Of a DNA stretch of 64,000 bases, positions 11,713-22,961 are shown piece after piece (the stretch's first letter is position 1; every line of letters starts with the position of its first letter). Source of the stretch: Epiperipatus broadwayi (lineage: Eukaryota > Onychophora > Udeonychophora > Euonychophora > Peripatidae). The DNA is taken from the NCBI GenBank assembly GCA_028023455.1, contig JAQFVV010012513.1, forward strand, positions 1,061,001-1,125,000. Reading direction: 5' to 3'. Under the pieces are notes generated by a model. That model was given only the letters and a program-made list of their open reading frames with translations, did not search any database and was not told the DNA's origin. Position numbers and translations under genes: made by a program.

Positions 11713-11788
11713 CTACTCATCCAATACCCCAGACTAGTTTCTAGATTGTGGCTTTCATCAATGAGGAGCTTTGAACCTGAGAGCATGC
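11713..11788 (-). ncRNA. Hammerhead-like motif, family A (decayed)
   Basis: The reverse strand reads TTGATGA (first core C changed to T), GCCACAA, GAAAC, TAGTC, TGGGG, TATTGGATGAG. Core order and the stem I partner sequences match copy 1, but the first core base and one stem I base are lost, so this copy is probably inactive. Confidence 0.45.
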
Positions 11789-12185
11789 ACATAGATCTAA
11801 GGCTCTAATGCAAACTTAAGCTAGGAACTCGAGATGAAAACATGTTAATGATTTCAATCCAAATTCATTCAGCTGCATATCCATGTTGATCTCAATGCAG
11901 TTCAGCATCTTTACATTTTGATGTTCTTGGTATATCAAAAATCACAGTCACCATTATCCCATAGGCAAGAATGGCATAAAACCACCCAAATATTATAGGA
12001 TCATCATTTCTTATGCTTACACAAATTGTTATTAGCAAGATGCTGAGCTGGGTTCAGATCTACATGATTATACAAATAAGTGAGCTTGGATTAAAAATAT
12101 TAGTGTTTCCATCTTGTGGACCTAGCTTTATAGTTAACTAAATAGGTATAATGTAGTTGCTGTGGGGATACTAGCTCTAGGTGCA

Positions 12186-12236
12186 TTGCTCTCAGATCCA
12201 AAAGCTACTCACTGATTAAAAGCCACAAGCAAATAG
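12186..12236 (+). ncRNA. Hammerhead-like motif, family A (truncated)
   Basis: Retains CTCAGATCCAA, ACTCACTGATTA and GCCACAAGC, then diverges before the GAAA box and cleavage site. The element breaks here. Confidence 0.3.
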
Positions 12237-12442
12237 AAGTTTCATATACTTATCTATGAGGTTCCTCCTGATTTCTCCACTTTTTCCTATGAGCAAAGTT
12301 GATTAGTGTTTTCTACATTATGTATAGTCACACTAGATTGGCTTATGGGATTTTTTGCCATTGTCATGTCAGCAGCTTTTTAAAATTTTATTCTTTGTAC
12401 CTTTCTTTTCATAGATAAACATATAAATTTTTTACTGACTGA

Positions 12443-12672
12443 TGCTTTGGCAGGATGGCTCACTTGGTTAAAGTGTTACCTTAAAATTCAATACTCAAGA
12501 ATCTAATTGCCTATGTTTGAATCCCATCCTAGTACTGTCATTGATCAGGCCAGCAACACCTGAAGAAAAGGAGAGAATAATACCTCACATAATGTTGCGC
12601 ATATACTAACCTGTTTGACATGCTATTACTAACAGTTGAATGTATTTGGAATATTTAAATAAAGTTAATTTT
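12443..12672 (+). mobile_element. tRNA-derived SINE, family S2
   Basis: The head has a Pol III A box (TGGCTCACTTGGTTAAAG, 12,456-12,473) and B box (GTTTGAATCCC, 12,515-12,525). The unrelated body contains CAGCAACACCTGAAGAA and the end is GAATATTTAAATAAAGTTAA. The minus-strand copy at 5,497-5,650 shares the body and the end, which proves a dispersed family. The tail resembles a LINE-type 3' end and not poly-A; I could not match it to a LINE in this window. Confidence 0.75.
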
Positions 12673-12675
12673 TTC

Positions 12676-13504
12676 TAAAGATATTCAACACACATATTAG
12701 ATGATGGAAATAGTCCAATATAAAAATAGGACTTTGTTGGATTACCATGGGAATGTAAAAAAAAAAAAAATGTAAGTTATTTAACAGTGACCTAGATTTG
12801 ACAGACTATGTGATTATTTTCCCAAATAACGCTTCAGAGAATCAAGAAGTGTTGCAAGTGTAATCAGATGAAAGTAAGAAAGTAGGATTAAAGATAAATG
12901 CTAAAAAGATTAATGTTGAATGAATTTTTACAAAAGAAGAAAATGAAGATTGATAATGATTTATTATGAATAAATTAATAACAAATACAATGGCCAAATT
13001 ATTAATATGAAAATATCATGGGTGAAATTAATCATAAAATTGAACTTGGATGGAGTATTTGTGGTAGATGTAACTTAATATCAACAGAAAATATGTCCAT
13101 TTTGTTTAAAAAGTTTTTACTTTAGTGCCTCTTTTTATTTATTGATCTGAGACTAGGTTACTTAACATCCAACCTTATAGAGAAGTCAAATTATTCAATA
13201 ATGTATGGAGAGATTTATGTTAGGAATAAACAGAAAGGATTGGGATAAAATACGTAGGTAAGAGAAGAAATAACAGTTGTGATTACCATTAAAAAAATTA
13301 AGAAATTGAAGTGGAGTTGAATTGGATGCATTATTAAAAGAAATGACAATAGATGGACAAATTGAAATCATAAACTGAATTCCAAAAGATTGTAAGAGAT
13401 CAAGAAAAAGACTGCATGTAAGATAGTTAGATAAAATAAAAAAGTTTGCTGATGTGCTGGATTGAATATGAAGAGGATATTTTACAGTGGATTAATAAGG
13501 TTTA
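12676..13504 (+). pseudogene. Decayed RTE/BovB-type LINE fragment (3' part of ORF2)
   Basis: Translation in broken frames recovers the region after the reverse transcriptase active site (a relic of LDFTDDVVVF near 12,790) and then the C-terminal domain. It aligns piece by piece with the better copy at 33,983-37,250. Many stops and indels are present. It ends at a TA run (13,505-13,520). Confidence 0.65.
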
Positions 13505-13523
13505 ATATATATATATATAATGG

Positions 13524-15352
13524 TCTGATGGAATGAAGTCTTACCGTATCTGCCATACAGAGCACCACTAAGCTACTTGAACCTAGAAAATTTATAGAGT
13601 AGGCAGATACGTGCTGTTAAGCTCTTATTTTACATATATTTTTATTCTGACCATCAGCCCATTGCCACTATCTCAGTGAGACACAGAGATTTATAAAATA
13701 TAAATTCTTATCTAAAATATTTTCAATATTAAAAAAATAAATGAAGCCACTGCCAGTAATAACACACACAAACATTTATTTAATATATATAAAATTTAGC
13801 ATTATTATTTTAGTCTAACTTTTATTTTTTACAAAACATTGTAACTTATTTTACTTTGGATTTTAATTTACAATTTAACTGTTTTTATTTTAAAAGTTCG
13901 CAGAGATGAGTTTAATATTTATAGGAGTGTCAAGTATGAATAGACTACATAGATTGCATTTGAAAAGAAAATATTCTATTCCTTATTTAACCTTAGGCCA
14001 AAAGTTCACAGTCAAACCAATGCCAATCTATCTGATATATCGATGTATTCAATGCAGCACAAATACAACAGCACAAATACCACACCATCAAGAATTCACA
14101 TCTGAACAGCATAGTTAATAGAAGAAATTGACTCTCATCCAGACAGGAATATTATATCTGTCTGACATGAAGAGAATAAAAAAAAAACTCCATAGGAAGG
14201 GACTGTGTTTTCTGTCTTACCATCCCATTCCGTAAGCAAAAAGGGGGTGTGCGGCGTAATATGCGATCCTGCATGTAGTGGATCTCATACTACATTTACT
14301 AACTATACCAATATATCCAATACATTGATCCAATTTAACTACGAACTGAATAATCTAAGATTTACCCTGCCTTAAACTAACATAACATTACGAATCTATG
14401 CAGCCATTCACGCCCGACTTAAATTTAACATTTATTACAAGTTGTTTAAAACAAAAAAATAAATCATAATTAAACTTAAAAAAACAAAAAAATAAATAAA
14501 TGGAAATGATCTAAAAAAAAATCCATCAAATAACATTATTAATATTAATTTACGTTGGTTAGATAGGATTCTATTTGTATTATTTACTGAAAGGTTTAGA
14601 ATTTAGAGTTATTGTTTTGAAAATGTTCATAAAGTTTTTATGGTTTTTAAAAAGTTAATCTTTATCCATTGCTTGCCATTTGGGATCCAGCATTAATTAC
14701 CCCGATGTCCTGTGGTCCGTAATATAGGAAAAATGATGTCATTTCTCTTTCCTTTTAGCAAAACTGAAGGGACTGAAGAGTGTGTTTTTCAATCCCTTCT
14801 CCTTCAACTTTCTCCACACTAACACATATAGTCACATCTCTATCTTTTCTCCCAGCTCTTTCTTCACTAAAATTTATTTTTAAACTTTTTCTTTTTATAT
14901 TAATTTTGCGGATTAACTCAACATTACGTCATGATGTTCATGACCCTTTCATTGAGGTCCATTTCCTGAGGGATTTCTTTTATTGGCTATTAGTTTCTTT
15001 TGTTTTTTCTCCTATCTGACCTTTACTTATACATTTTGAAATGCCCAAAAGGCTAGTTCACTTGGACTAATTGAAATAATCATTTCCATTTTACAATAGC
15101 ATTAATTAATTTATTGTATATTCTTAAAGATATATTTTTATCATTAAATATTTTAAGTTTTTGCTGAAAATTTAGTCTTAAAACTTTTTTTTTTTTAATA
15201 AAGTTTTCTTTTAGTAATTTTTCATCTGTGTGATTTTATATATATAACATTTACATGACTTTTAACTTTCAATTTTTATTTCTTACAAAAGTTTTTATTT
15301 GCGAACTTTTCAATGTCTAATTTTTAAAATAAATAATGTAACGGCATGTGTG
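13524..15352 (+). repeat. 1.83-kb direct repeat, copy 1 (LTR-like, uninterrupted)
   Basis: Begins TGGTCTGATGGAATGA and ends GTGTGCCCACTACA; TG...CA ends are LTR-like. It matches 16,087-19,720 at roughly 93-95% by eye after removal of the insert in that copy. No long open frame. At 14,818-14,832 it holds a single ACTAACACATATAGT, which is the empty target of the Penelope-like insertion in copy 2. The 79-codon frame at 14,780-15,019 is not conserved enough to call. Whether the pair are LTRs or a tandem duplication is unresolved. Confidence 0.75.
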
Positions 15353-16086
15353 CCCACTACATATCAGTAAACTTGCTAAAAAACAAACAAACAAAAAAAA
15401 AAATTTACATAGGGTTAGTAATTATGGTAACACGAATAATGAAGACATTTACAAAGACCTTCGGTTAGTAATTTTTACAAAAAGACTATATACAAAAAAA
15501 ATGTTGACTATCATTTTCCTAAGGACCATTTATGTTTACACCTCCTCTCCCCCCCCCCCAAGATATCTATTTTCTCTATATTTTATTTCTAACAAAAGGC
15601 ATGACAAGCAAATTATTTATTTAAGGACGTTGCATTGAAGTAAATATGTTTTAAGGGATAATGGGTTTATACGTGTATATTTGCAGCACAATTATATATA
15701 CCACCAACTTATTTACGATTGATTAAAATGCTTAAATAGGGTTACTCAAGTAAATTCCCAAAGGCACTCATTGTTATGTACCACATTTACAATCATAAAC
15801 TTACATGGCTGTGCGTGCCTATACACATTAAAGCATAATATATATTAACATTAAAAAAAACATATTAATTGCAACCTTTTGACTTTTAAAAAAAAATTTA
15901 CAGTTTTAAAACTATTAATATCTTTTCTTTCTCATTTTTAATATGTGTGCTATTTCTTTCTGGCAGTGCTTTTATAAGATTTAACGTATATGGTAGATAA
16001 AAACATTTCATTAAAAAAAAATTTACTCAAGGTACTCCTGGTTTATTAAACATCGGCTCACATTGAGTGGCCAATTATAATGGTCC
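15353..16086. other. 0.73-kb spacer between the 1.83-kb direct repeats
   Basis: AT-rich with a C-run near 15,550. If the flanking repeats are LTRs, this would be the internal region of a non-autonomous element, but no protein, convincing primer-binding site or polypurine tract was seen. The 96-codon frame at 15,348-15,638 has no domain. Confidence 0.35.
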
Positions 16087-17586
16087 AATGGAATGAGAGT
16101 CTTACCGTATCTGCCATACAGAGTGCTACTAGGCTACTTGAACCTAGAAAATTTATAGAGTAGGCAGATGTGCACTGTTAAGATCTTATTTTACATATAT
16201 TTTTATTCCGACCATCAGCCCATTGCCACTAGCTCAGTGAGATGCAGAGATTTATAAAATATGAATTCTTATCTAAAAATATTTTCAATATTAAAAAAAT
16301 AAAAGAAGCCACTGCCAGTAATAACACACACAAACATTTATTTAATATATATAAAATTTAGCATTATTATTTTAGTCTAACTTTTATTTTTTACAAAACA
16401 TTGTAACTTATTTTACTTTAGATTTTAATTTACAATTTAACTGTATTTATTTTATTTTAAAAGTTCACACAGATAAGTTTAATATTTATTAGAGTACCAA
16501 TTATGAATAGACTACATAGATTGCATTTGAAAAGAAAATATTATATCCCTTATTTAACCTTAGGCCAAAAGTTCGCAGTCAAACCAACACCTATCTATCT
16601 GATATATTGATGTATTTAATGCAGCATGAATACAACAACACAAATACCACACCATCAGGAATGCACATCTGAACAGCATGGTTAATACAAGACATTGACT
16701 CTTGTCCAGACAGAAATACTACATCTGTCAAATGTGAAGAGCAATAAAAAAAAACTCCATAGGAAGGGACTGCATTTTCCATTTTACCATCCCATTCCGT
16801 AGGCAAAAAGGGGATGTGCGGCATAATATGCGATCCTGCATGTAGTGGACCTCATACTACATTTACTAATTACACCAATATATCTAATCCATTGACCCAA
16901 TTTAACTACAAAACAAATAACCTAAGATTTACCCTCCCTTAAACTAACATAACATTAGGAATCTATGCAGCCATTCACGCCCGACTTAAATTTAACATTT
17001 ATTACAAGTTGCTTAACAAAAAAAAATCATAATTAAACTTAAAAGAACAAAAAAAATGGAAATGATTTTAAAAAAATACATCAAATAACATTATTAATAT
17101 TAATTTATGTTGGTCAGATAGGATTCTATTTGTATTATTTACTGAAAGGTTTAGAATTTAGAGTTATTGTTTTGAAAATGTTCATAAAGTTGTTACAGTT
17201 TTTAAAGAGTTCATCTTTATCCACTGCTTGCCATTTGGGATCCAGTGTTAATTTCCCTGATGTCCTGAGGTCCGCAATATAGGAAAAACGATGTCATTTC
17301 TTTTTCCTTCTAGCAAAACTGAAGGAATTGAAGAGTGCGTCTTTTCAATCCCTTCTCCTTCAACTTTCTCCACACTAACACATATAGTTAAGATTTTACT
17401 TCATTAACGCTTAAATAAGTTAATATATATATGTGTTCTGCGCACAGTTAATGAAGCTATTAATAAATTGTCAAAATTTTTACTGCCAAGCACTTTCGGA
17501 ACAGTCTACAGTCCCATATTCATGGCAAGTTATTCTGTTAATAACTGTAAAACTAAGCAAATTTTATGCAAATTTATATGCAGATG

Positions 17587-18305
17587 TTACGTGGACCATT
17601 TACGAGATAGGCAATAGCAGGCCTCTATTCTGTTGATTGCCGATGGGTCAGCCGCAATGAAGTAAGCTTCCCTAACTTTACGTTTGGTGTCATTTGTTTC
17701 AGAGCAAATGACACTGGCTGTGGTAGGTAGAAAAGCATGTCCAGAGTTTCTCTCGTGTTCAACAAAAATCGAATTACCTTCATACTTTGTTTTGGTTTTA
17801 TTGTAAAAGTATTGGTGTTGAGCTACTCTGGTGGCAATGTTAGTTTTGGTCTCTCCATAATATGTTGCCATGCAATTTCTTTGGGGGCAGGTAATTTTGT
17901 ACACAACTTGAGGGGTGAGTTCAGGTTGGGAGGTGAACGGAAAGCGACTTTAAAGTCACATGATAGTTGATTGATAAGGCTTTTAGCTGTAGAGTGAACG
18001 TATGGGATTAAGATTCTTGGTTTGTTTTCTTTCTTGTGGTTGTGGTTTATTTTATAGAAAAATTTGTTGACTTTTCTGTTGATGGATGAATAAGTGTGTC
18101 CAATTTTCCTTAAATCAGTTATATAATTGATGAGATTTTTTCTTTTATCTGCCTCATATTTGCACAAGTTATGGTTCCTAAACATGAATGAAGAGAGGGC
18201 TGCAAGTTTGTGTGAGTGAGGCGCGTAAGAATTAGGGTTTGTCAAGCCTCTTACTTTGAAAGGTTTGACTACCATTTGGTAGTCCAAGCTGGACATGGTA
18301 GTCAA
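17587..18305 (-). pseudogene. Penelope-like C-terminal ORF, left copy (linker and GIY-YIG, broken)
   Basis: Read on the minus strand from 18,305. The first frame (160 codons to 17,823) gives the Penelope linker (NSYAPHSHKLAALSSF, then LINYITDLRKIGHTY and ILIPYVHSTAKSL). It then loses the frame where about 40 bp present in the right copy are deleted (near 17,930). The GIY-YIG part continues in another frame to 17,587 (MYKITCPQRN, YYGETKTN, R, H). It extends about 20 bp further 5' than the right copy. No catalytic RT motifs are present, so it is inactive. Confidence 0.8.
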
Positions 18306-19023
18306 ACCTTTGGAAGTAAGAGGGTTGACAAACCCTAATTCTTACGCGCCTCACTCACACAAACTTGCAGCCTCTCTTCATTCGTGTTTAGGAACCATAA
18401 CTTGTGCAAATATGAGGCAGATAAAAAGAAAAAATCTCATCAATTATATAACTGATTTAAGAAAAATTGGACACACTTATTCATCCATCAACAGAAAAGC
18501 CAACAAATTTTTCTATAAAATAAACCACAACCACAAGAAAGAAAACAAACCAAGAATCTTAATCCCATACATTCACTCTACAGCTAAAAGCCTTATCAAT
18601 CAACTATCATGTGACTTTGAAGTCACTTTCCGTTCACCTCCCAACACCAATAGACTGATAAATAATACCAAATACAGGATCAAATCTGAACTCACCTCTC
18701 AAATTTTGTACAAAATTACCTGCCCCCAAAGAAATTGCATGGCAACATATTATGGAAAGACCAAAACTAACATTGCCACCAGAGTAGCTCAATACCGATA
18801 CCTTTACAATAAAACCAAAACAAAGTATAAAGGTAATTCGATTTTTGTCGAACACGAGAGAAACTCTGGACATGCTTTTCTACCTACCACAGCCAGTGTC
18901 GTTTGCTCTGAAACAAACGACACCAAACGTAAAGTTAGGGAAGCTTACTTCATTGCAGCTGACCCATCGGCAATCAACAGAAGAGAGGCCTGCTATTCCC
19001 TATCTCATAATTGGTCCACATAA
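18295..19023 (+). CDS. Penelope-like element C-terminal ORF with GIY-YIG endonuclease (5'-truncated)
   Basis: A 242-codon frame. Residues about 15-110 correspond to the region after the RT in Penelope-like proteins (SYAPHSHKLAAS, LINYITDLRKIGHTY, ILIPYIHSTAKSL, FRSPP). Residues about 138-195 form a GIY-YIG nuclease: LYKITC (138-143), YYGKT (152-156), R163, then a His-rich segment with H187 and H193. The CxxxxxC spacing after LYKITC suits the zinc-binding insert of Penelope GIY-YIG domains. The family's RT (several hundred residues) is absent, so the frame is a truncated remnant that stayed open. It is the best preserved part of the insert and suggests recent arrival. Confidence 0.8.
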   Translation: MVVKPLEVRGLTNPNSYAPHSHKLAASLHSCLGTITCANMRQIKRKNLINYITDLRKIGHTYSSINRKANKFFYKINHNHKKENKPRILIPYIHSTAKSLINQLSCDFEVTFRSPPNTNRLINNTKYRIKSELTSQILYKITCPQRNCMATYYGKTKTNIATRVAQYRYLYNKTKTKYKGNSIFVEHERNSGHAFLPTTASVVCSETNDTKRKVREAYFIAADPSAINRREACYSLSHNWST

Positions 19024-19751
19024 CATCTGCATATAAATTTGGATAGTTTTACAGTTATTAACAGAATAACTCGCCATGAATATGGGACTGTAGACTGTTC
19101 CGAAAGCGCTTGGCAGTAAAAATTTTGACAATTTATTAATAGCTTCATTAACTGTGCGCTGAGCACATATATATACTAACACATATAGTCACATCTCTAT
19201 CTTTTCTCCCAGCTCTTTCTTTACTAAAATTTATTTTTAAACTTTTTTTTTTTATATTAATTTTGTGGATTAACTCAACATTACGTCATGATGTTGATGA
19301 CCCTTTCATTGAGGTCCATTTCCTGAGGGATTTCTTTTGCTGGCTATTAGTTTCTATTGTTTTTTTCTCCTATCTGACCTTTACTTATATATTTTGAAAT
19401 GCCCAAAGGCTAGTTTACTTGGACCAATTAAAATAATCATTTCCATTTTACAATAGCATTAATTAATTTATTGTATATTCTTAAAGATATATTTTTATCT
19501 TTAAATCTTTTAAGTTTTTGCTGAAAATTTAGTCTTAAAACTTTTTCTTTTTTTTAAATAAAGTTTTCTTTTAGGAATTTTTCATCTGTGAGATTTTATA
19601 TATATAACATTTACATGACTTTTAACTTTCAATTTTTATTTCTTACAAAAGTTTTTATTTGCGAACTTTTCAATGTCTAATTTTTAAAATGAATAATGTA
19701 ATGGTGTGTGTGCCCATTACATTATATATATATATATATATATAACAATTA

Positions 19752-19945
19752 AATAATAAATATAACAGCAGTTATCTATTATATACACTCTTTCGAACCA
19801 AAGTACTTTCGGTTAATTCCTTAACCCTCCTCAACTGTCATTAAATTTAATACAATTGAAGAGTGTTAAGGAATTAACTGAAATACTTCAGATTGAAAGA
19901 CTATATATAATAGTTAATTACCATTGTATTTATTATATTTATAGT
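19752..19945. repeat. Hairpin MITE-like repeat
   Basis: Left arm (ATAATAAATATAACAG to TTAATTCCTTAACCCTC) and right arm (GAGTGTTAAGGAATTAA to TTTATTATATTT) are imperfect inverted copies. The arms contain CTTTCGAA and CCGAAAGTACTT-like words that resemble the CGAAAGCGCTT motif of the Penelope insert ends. It lies between two TA runs (19,721-19,743 and 19,998-20,028). Confidence 0.55.
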
Positions 19946-19991
19946 TATTATAATAATTTTTAATTGACAAATATTATATTTGTATATATAT

Positions 19992-20028
<37 letters not shown>

Positions 20029-20033
<5 letters not shown>

Positions 20034-20663
20034 AAAAAATTTCTGTTAATAATTAGTAATGCTGCTGGTTTTCTGAAACTTGTTAGTTACTTGAATAATT
20101 AATTTTCAATAATTAGATGCAAATATAATCTTTTATCTGCTCAAATATAAATGGAAATTGAAAGTACTGAAAACTTTGAGTGAGCTTTATGTAAACTAAC
20201 TGTCAATAAATGTAAAATATAGAACGAGAGTCATCTTCAATTTAGCTCTCTGATTTGATACAGTGATTTCAGAATGGCTTACTTATAGTTGTCTTGAAAT
20301 GACATTAGTATATAGAAATAATGCTCTGCATATAAATATGCCATAAATGATATGCTTATATATGATCAAAGCTATAGTTGGGCTCATTCTATGTTTTACA
20401 TTTGCTGACAGTTAGTTTACATATGACTCACTGAGGTTTTCATGGCTTCTGCATCATTTAAATAGTTAATTGTAACATTTGATAAATGGCTCTAATGATG
20501 TAATAGTTACTGGATTAGCCTACCTGAGATTAAGTTTGAAGACAAAATGGATTTGTTTTTCATTAACTGAAATATTTTAAAAAATATCCAGGTACTTGGA
20601 AGTTTATCCCAATGTGGCCGTAAGAGGCACTGTTTCCATGTCAATCACAGTAATATTAATGCT
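20029..20663. other. Non-coding stretch; repeat fragment at its end
   Basis: Nothing is recognised up to about 20,580. From there to 20,663 it matches the repeat at 1,165-1,235, which continues at 23,008 beyond the LINE. Confidence 0.4.
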
Positions 20664-20723
20664 AAATGGGAAAAGTCCTTAGAAAAAAAAAAGTTTGCTA
20701 AAATAGATATTTATAGGGAGAGA

Positions 20724-21659
20724 ATGAAAGTGAATAGTAAATTGTTAGAGGATATTAATAAAAGTGGAAGAGATTGGAGTAAAAAATTTTGGAATTATAT
20801 TAAAAGGAGAAATGTAGGGGAGATAGAGTTAGTATTACTAGATGATGAGGGAACAGAGTGTAGTTCTAGAGAAGATTTAGAGAGAATCTTAAATAGTTAT
20901 GTAATGAATATAAAAAAGATGTTAGATGTGAATGATAGAGTGTTAGAAAATATGAAAGAATATAGTAATGGGAATATTAGGTTTTCAAAAAATGAACTAA
21001 ATGAGGTAGAGAAAAAATTGAAAAGTGGGAAGGCAAGAGGTTTAGATGTATGGGCAGAAGAGATGGTAATGAATTTAGGATATAGGGCAAAAGTAAAGTT
21101 ATTATCCTGTTTTAATAAAATGGCACAGAATAGAGTTTTCCCAAGTAGTTGGAGTAATACAAGAGTAACTTTATTATTTAAAGGAAAGGGTAAGAATCAT
21201 AGAAAGTTGAATAATTATAGACTGATAGTGGTAACATCAGTTTTATATAAAGTTTTCTCGTATATGGTGGCTAGTAAAGTTGTAAAATGGATGGAAGAGA
21301 ATAATGTAGTCGGGGAAATGCAAGGAGGTTTTAGATTAGATAGGCATATAGGAGATAGTTTATTTGTAGTTACACAACTTACAGATATGAGTAGGAATGC
21401 AGGTAAACACTTATATATGAGTTTTATAGATATAGAGAAGGCATATGATAGAGTAAATAGAAATAGGTTATGGATAAGTTTAGCAAATTTGGGAATGGAT
21501 GAAGCTTTAATAGATATTATTAAGAAATTATATGAAAATAATTATTATATATATCAATTAGGGAATATAGAATCAATTAAAGTTAAAAATGGTGTGGGAC
21601 TAAGGCAAGAATGCCCTATGACACCTATTTTGTTTGTGTTGTATTTGAGTGAAATGTAA
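20724..21659 (+). pseudogene. LINE reverse transcriptase, N-terminal part
   Basis: A 311-codon frame ending at a TAA within the RT domain. Visible motifs are GKARGLDVW (102-110), NNYRLIVV (163-170), FIDIEKAYDRV (234-244, RT motif A with its Asp) and GLRQECPMTPILF (292-304, motif B). In functional LINEs motif B reads RQG(C/D)P(L/M)SP; the E at position 296 is unusual. The first ATG used here is internal to the original ORF. Confidence 0.8.
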
Positions 21660-21725
21660 AGAGCAATAGAAAGATTAGGAAGAGGGATAGAGATACCATT
21701 AATAGGTAGTAAGGGAATATATATT

Positions 21726-21929
21726 TTGTCAGGTCTTTTTTTTGCAGATGATATATTTTTGTGTGCAGAAATAAGAGAAGATATGGAAGTTATGTTGAGG
21801 ACATGTGCAAGGGTGGGTAAAGAGATTGGGATTAAATTTAGTGAAGAAAAATCAAATATAATGATGGTTAATACTGGGGAAAGAGAAGATGTAGAATTTT
21901 TATTGGGAGATATTAAGTGCAGTGAATAG
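21726..21929 (+). pseudogene. LINE reverse transcriptase, active-site fragment
   Basis: Contains LFFADDIFL with the FADD catalytic pair (RT motif C), followed by the thumb-proximal GKEIGIKFSEEKSNIMM segment. It continues the protein of the preceding frame after a stop at 21,657-21,659 and ends at another stop at 21,929. Confidence 0.75.
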
Positions 21930-21998
21930 ATATAGTTATTTGGAATAATTTTAAGTAATCAGAAAAATTATTTGGATAAATGGGAAAAAAATTGATAA

Positions 21999-22961
21999 AT
22001 GAAGCAAAAAAAAAGAAAGGGATTGATAAAGAAATTAACAGTCTTTTTATATAATAAATATGATGTAGCTAGAATTATATGGAAAGGAGTTGCAGTAGCA
22101 GTGTTAACATATGGTAATGATGCATTATATGTTAGTAAAAATATATTAGATTATTTAGAAAAAGCTCAAAGGGAAGTAGGAAGACATGCATTGGATGCAA
22201 AAGTATGGACAGCAAGTGAGGCAATTCAAGGAGAAATGGGATTGGCAAGTTTTCATATGAGAGATGCAAAAAGTAAAATGAAAATGTTTGGTAGATTGCA
22301 GTTTATGGATAATAAAAGAATAGCTAAAATAGTATTTAATTGGGTTATGAGTAAAGGGCAGGTTACAAGATGGGTGAAAAAGGTAATGCGGTATGCAAAA
22401 GATTTGGATAAAGAATTTATATCAGTATATTTGTACAAAAGATGGGATGATTGTGTTAAGAGGATTATTGAGTGTTATAGTAGTAAGGAATGGGATAAAA
22501 GAATAAATTTATTAATAAAGACTAGAGAATTAGAGAGATGGAGAAATAGTATGGAGAGGAAAAAGAGTTTAAATATATATAGAAATAAATAGAATATTAG
22601 GTGTGAGTTAATATATGATAATAGTAATGAAAGTAGTTTATTGTTTAAGGCCCAAACGCGATCTTTATCTACAAAAGAATATACATGTAAATGAAAAAAT
22701 ATGGGTGATTTATTTTGTAAATTATGTAAGGAAGGAATAGAAAATATTAGGCATTTGTTAATTGAATGTAAATGTTTGAAAACAGAAAGGTTACATATAA
22801 TGAAGTTGTGGAAAAATAAATATGAAAAGAGAGATTATACAGAAAGTGAATTATTGGTTTTTATGCTGGGTTTGGGAAAAGATAAGGGGGTTTTAGATAT
22901 AAAGGTTATAGAGTTGACAAAGATTATGTTGTGGAAATGGGATAGAGCAGATTATGGGTAA
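21999..22961 (+). pseudogene. LINE C-terminal region with CCHC zinc finger
   Basis: A 197-codon frame (21,999-22,592) and an 86-codon frame (22,701-22,961) together give the post-RT region. The first has TYGNDALYVSKNILDYLEKA, like the LINE segment where RT ends in a W/Y-rich motif. The second opens with CKLCKEGIENIRHLLIEC, a C-x2-C-x8-H-x4-C finger typical of many LINE ORF2 ends. One stop and about 100 bp lie between them. Confidence 0.65.

Larger units (their letters stand above)
11614..12243. mobile_element. Family A element, palindromic copy
   Basis: The first half (about 11,614-11,900) is the inverse of the family A unit: near its left end GCAAACTCTTCATATAGTA corresponds to the inverted AGAGTTTTGCCT end. 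The second half (about 12,035-12,243) is in direct orientation and stops inside the unit. Hammerhead-like remnants are present in both arms (11,713-11,788 minus and 12,186-12,236 plus). Flanks ATACTTACTCTAT and ATACTTATCTAT are similar and may be a worn target duplication. Confidence 0.55.
17389..19174. mobile_element. Head-to-head pair of 5'-truncated Penelope-like elements, 15-bp TSD
   Basis: The 1,786-bp insert is flanked by exact 15-bp direct repeats ACTAACACATATAGT (17,374-17,388 and 19,175-19,189). Its two halves are inverted copies meeting near 18,280-18,300, so the 5' ends face each other and both 3' ends face outward. Each half encodes only the C-terminal part of a Penelope-type protein (linker plus GIY-YIG endonuclease); the reverse transcriptase is missing from both. 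The outer arms share ATGCAGATGTTA...GTTATTAACAG and CGAAAG(C/T)GCTTGGCAGT. Inverted and partial multimers with variable-length TSDs are known for Penelope-like elements. The matching empty site is in copy 1 of the host repeat. Confidence 0.85.
16087..19720 (+). repeat. 1.83-kb direct repeat, copy 2, split by a Penelope-like insert
   Basis: Begins TGGTCCAATGGAATGA and ends GTGTGCCCATTACA. It is collinear with copy 1 except for the insert at 17,389-19,174. The sequence resumes exactly after the duplicated ACTAACACATATAGT. A TA microsatellite follows (19,721-19,743). The minus-strand frame at 16,591-16,824 is not open in copy 1 and is unlikely to be a gene. Confidence 0.75.

Noticed and set aside
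12545-12620. Hammerhead in SINE S2 (CTGAAGA followed by an AGAG...CTCT hairpin)
   Set aside because: The GAAA box is absent and no NUH cleavage site with a matching stem I was found; treated as part of the SINE body.
19021-19174. Hammerhead ribozyme in the Penelope-like insert ends
   Set aside because: CTGTAGA and CCGAAAG occur close together, but CTGANGA is not satisfied and no stem II or stem I could be drawn, so I do not call it despite the known association.
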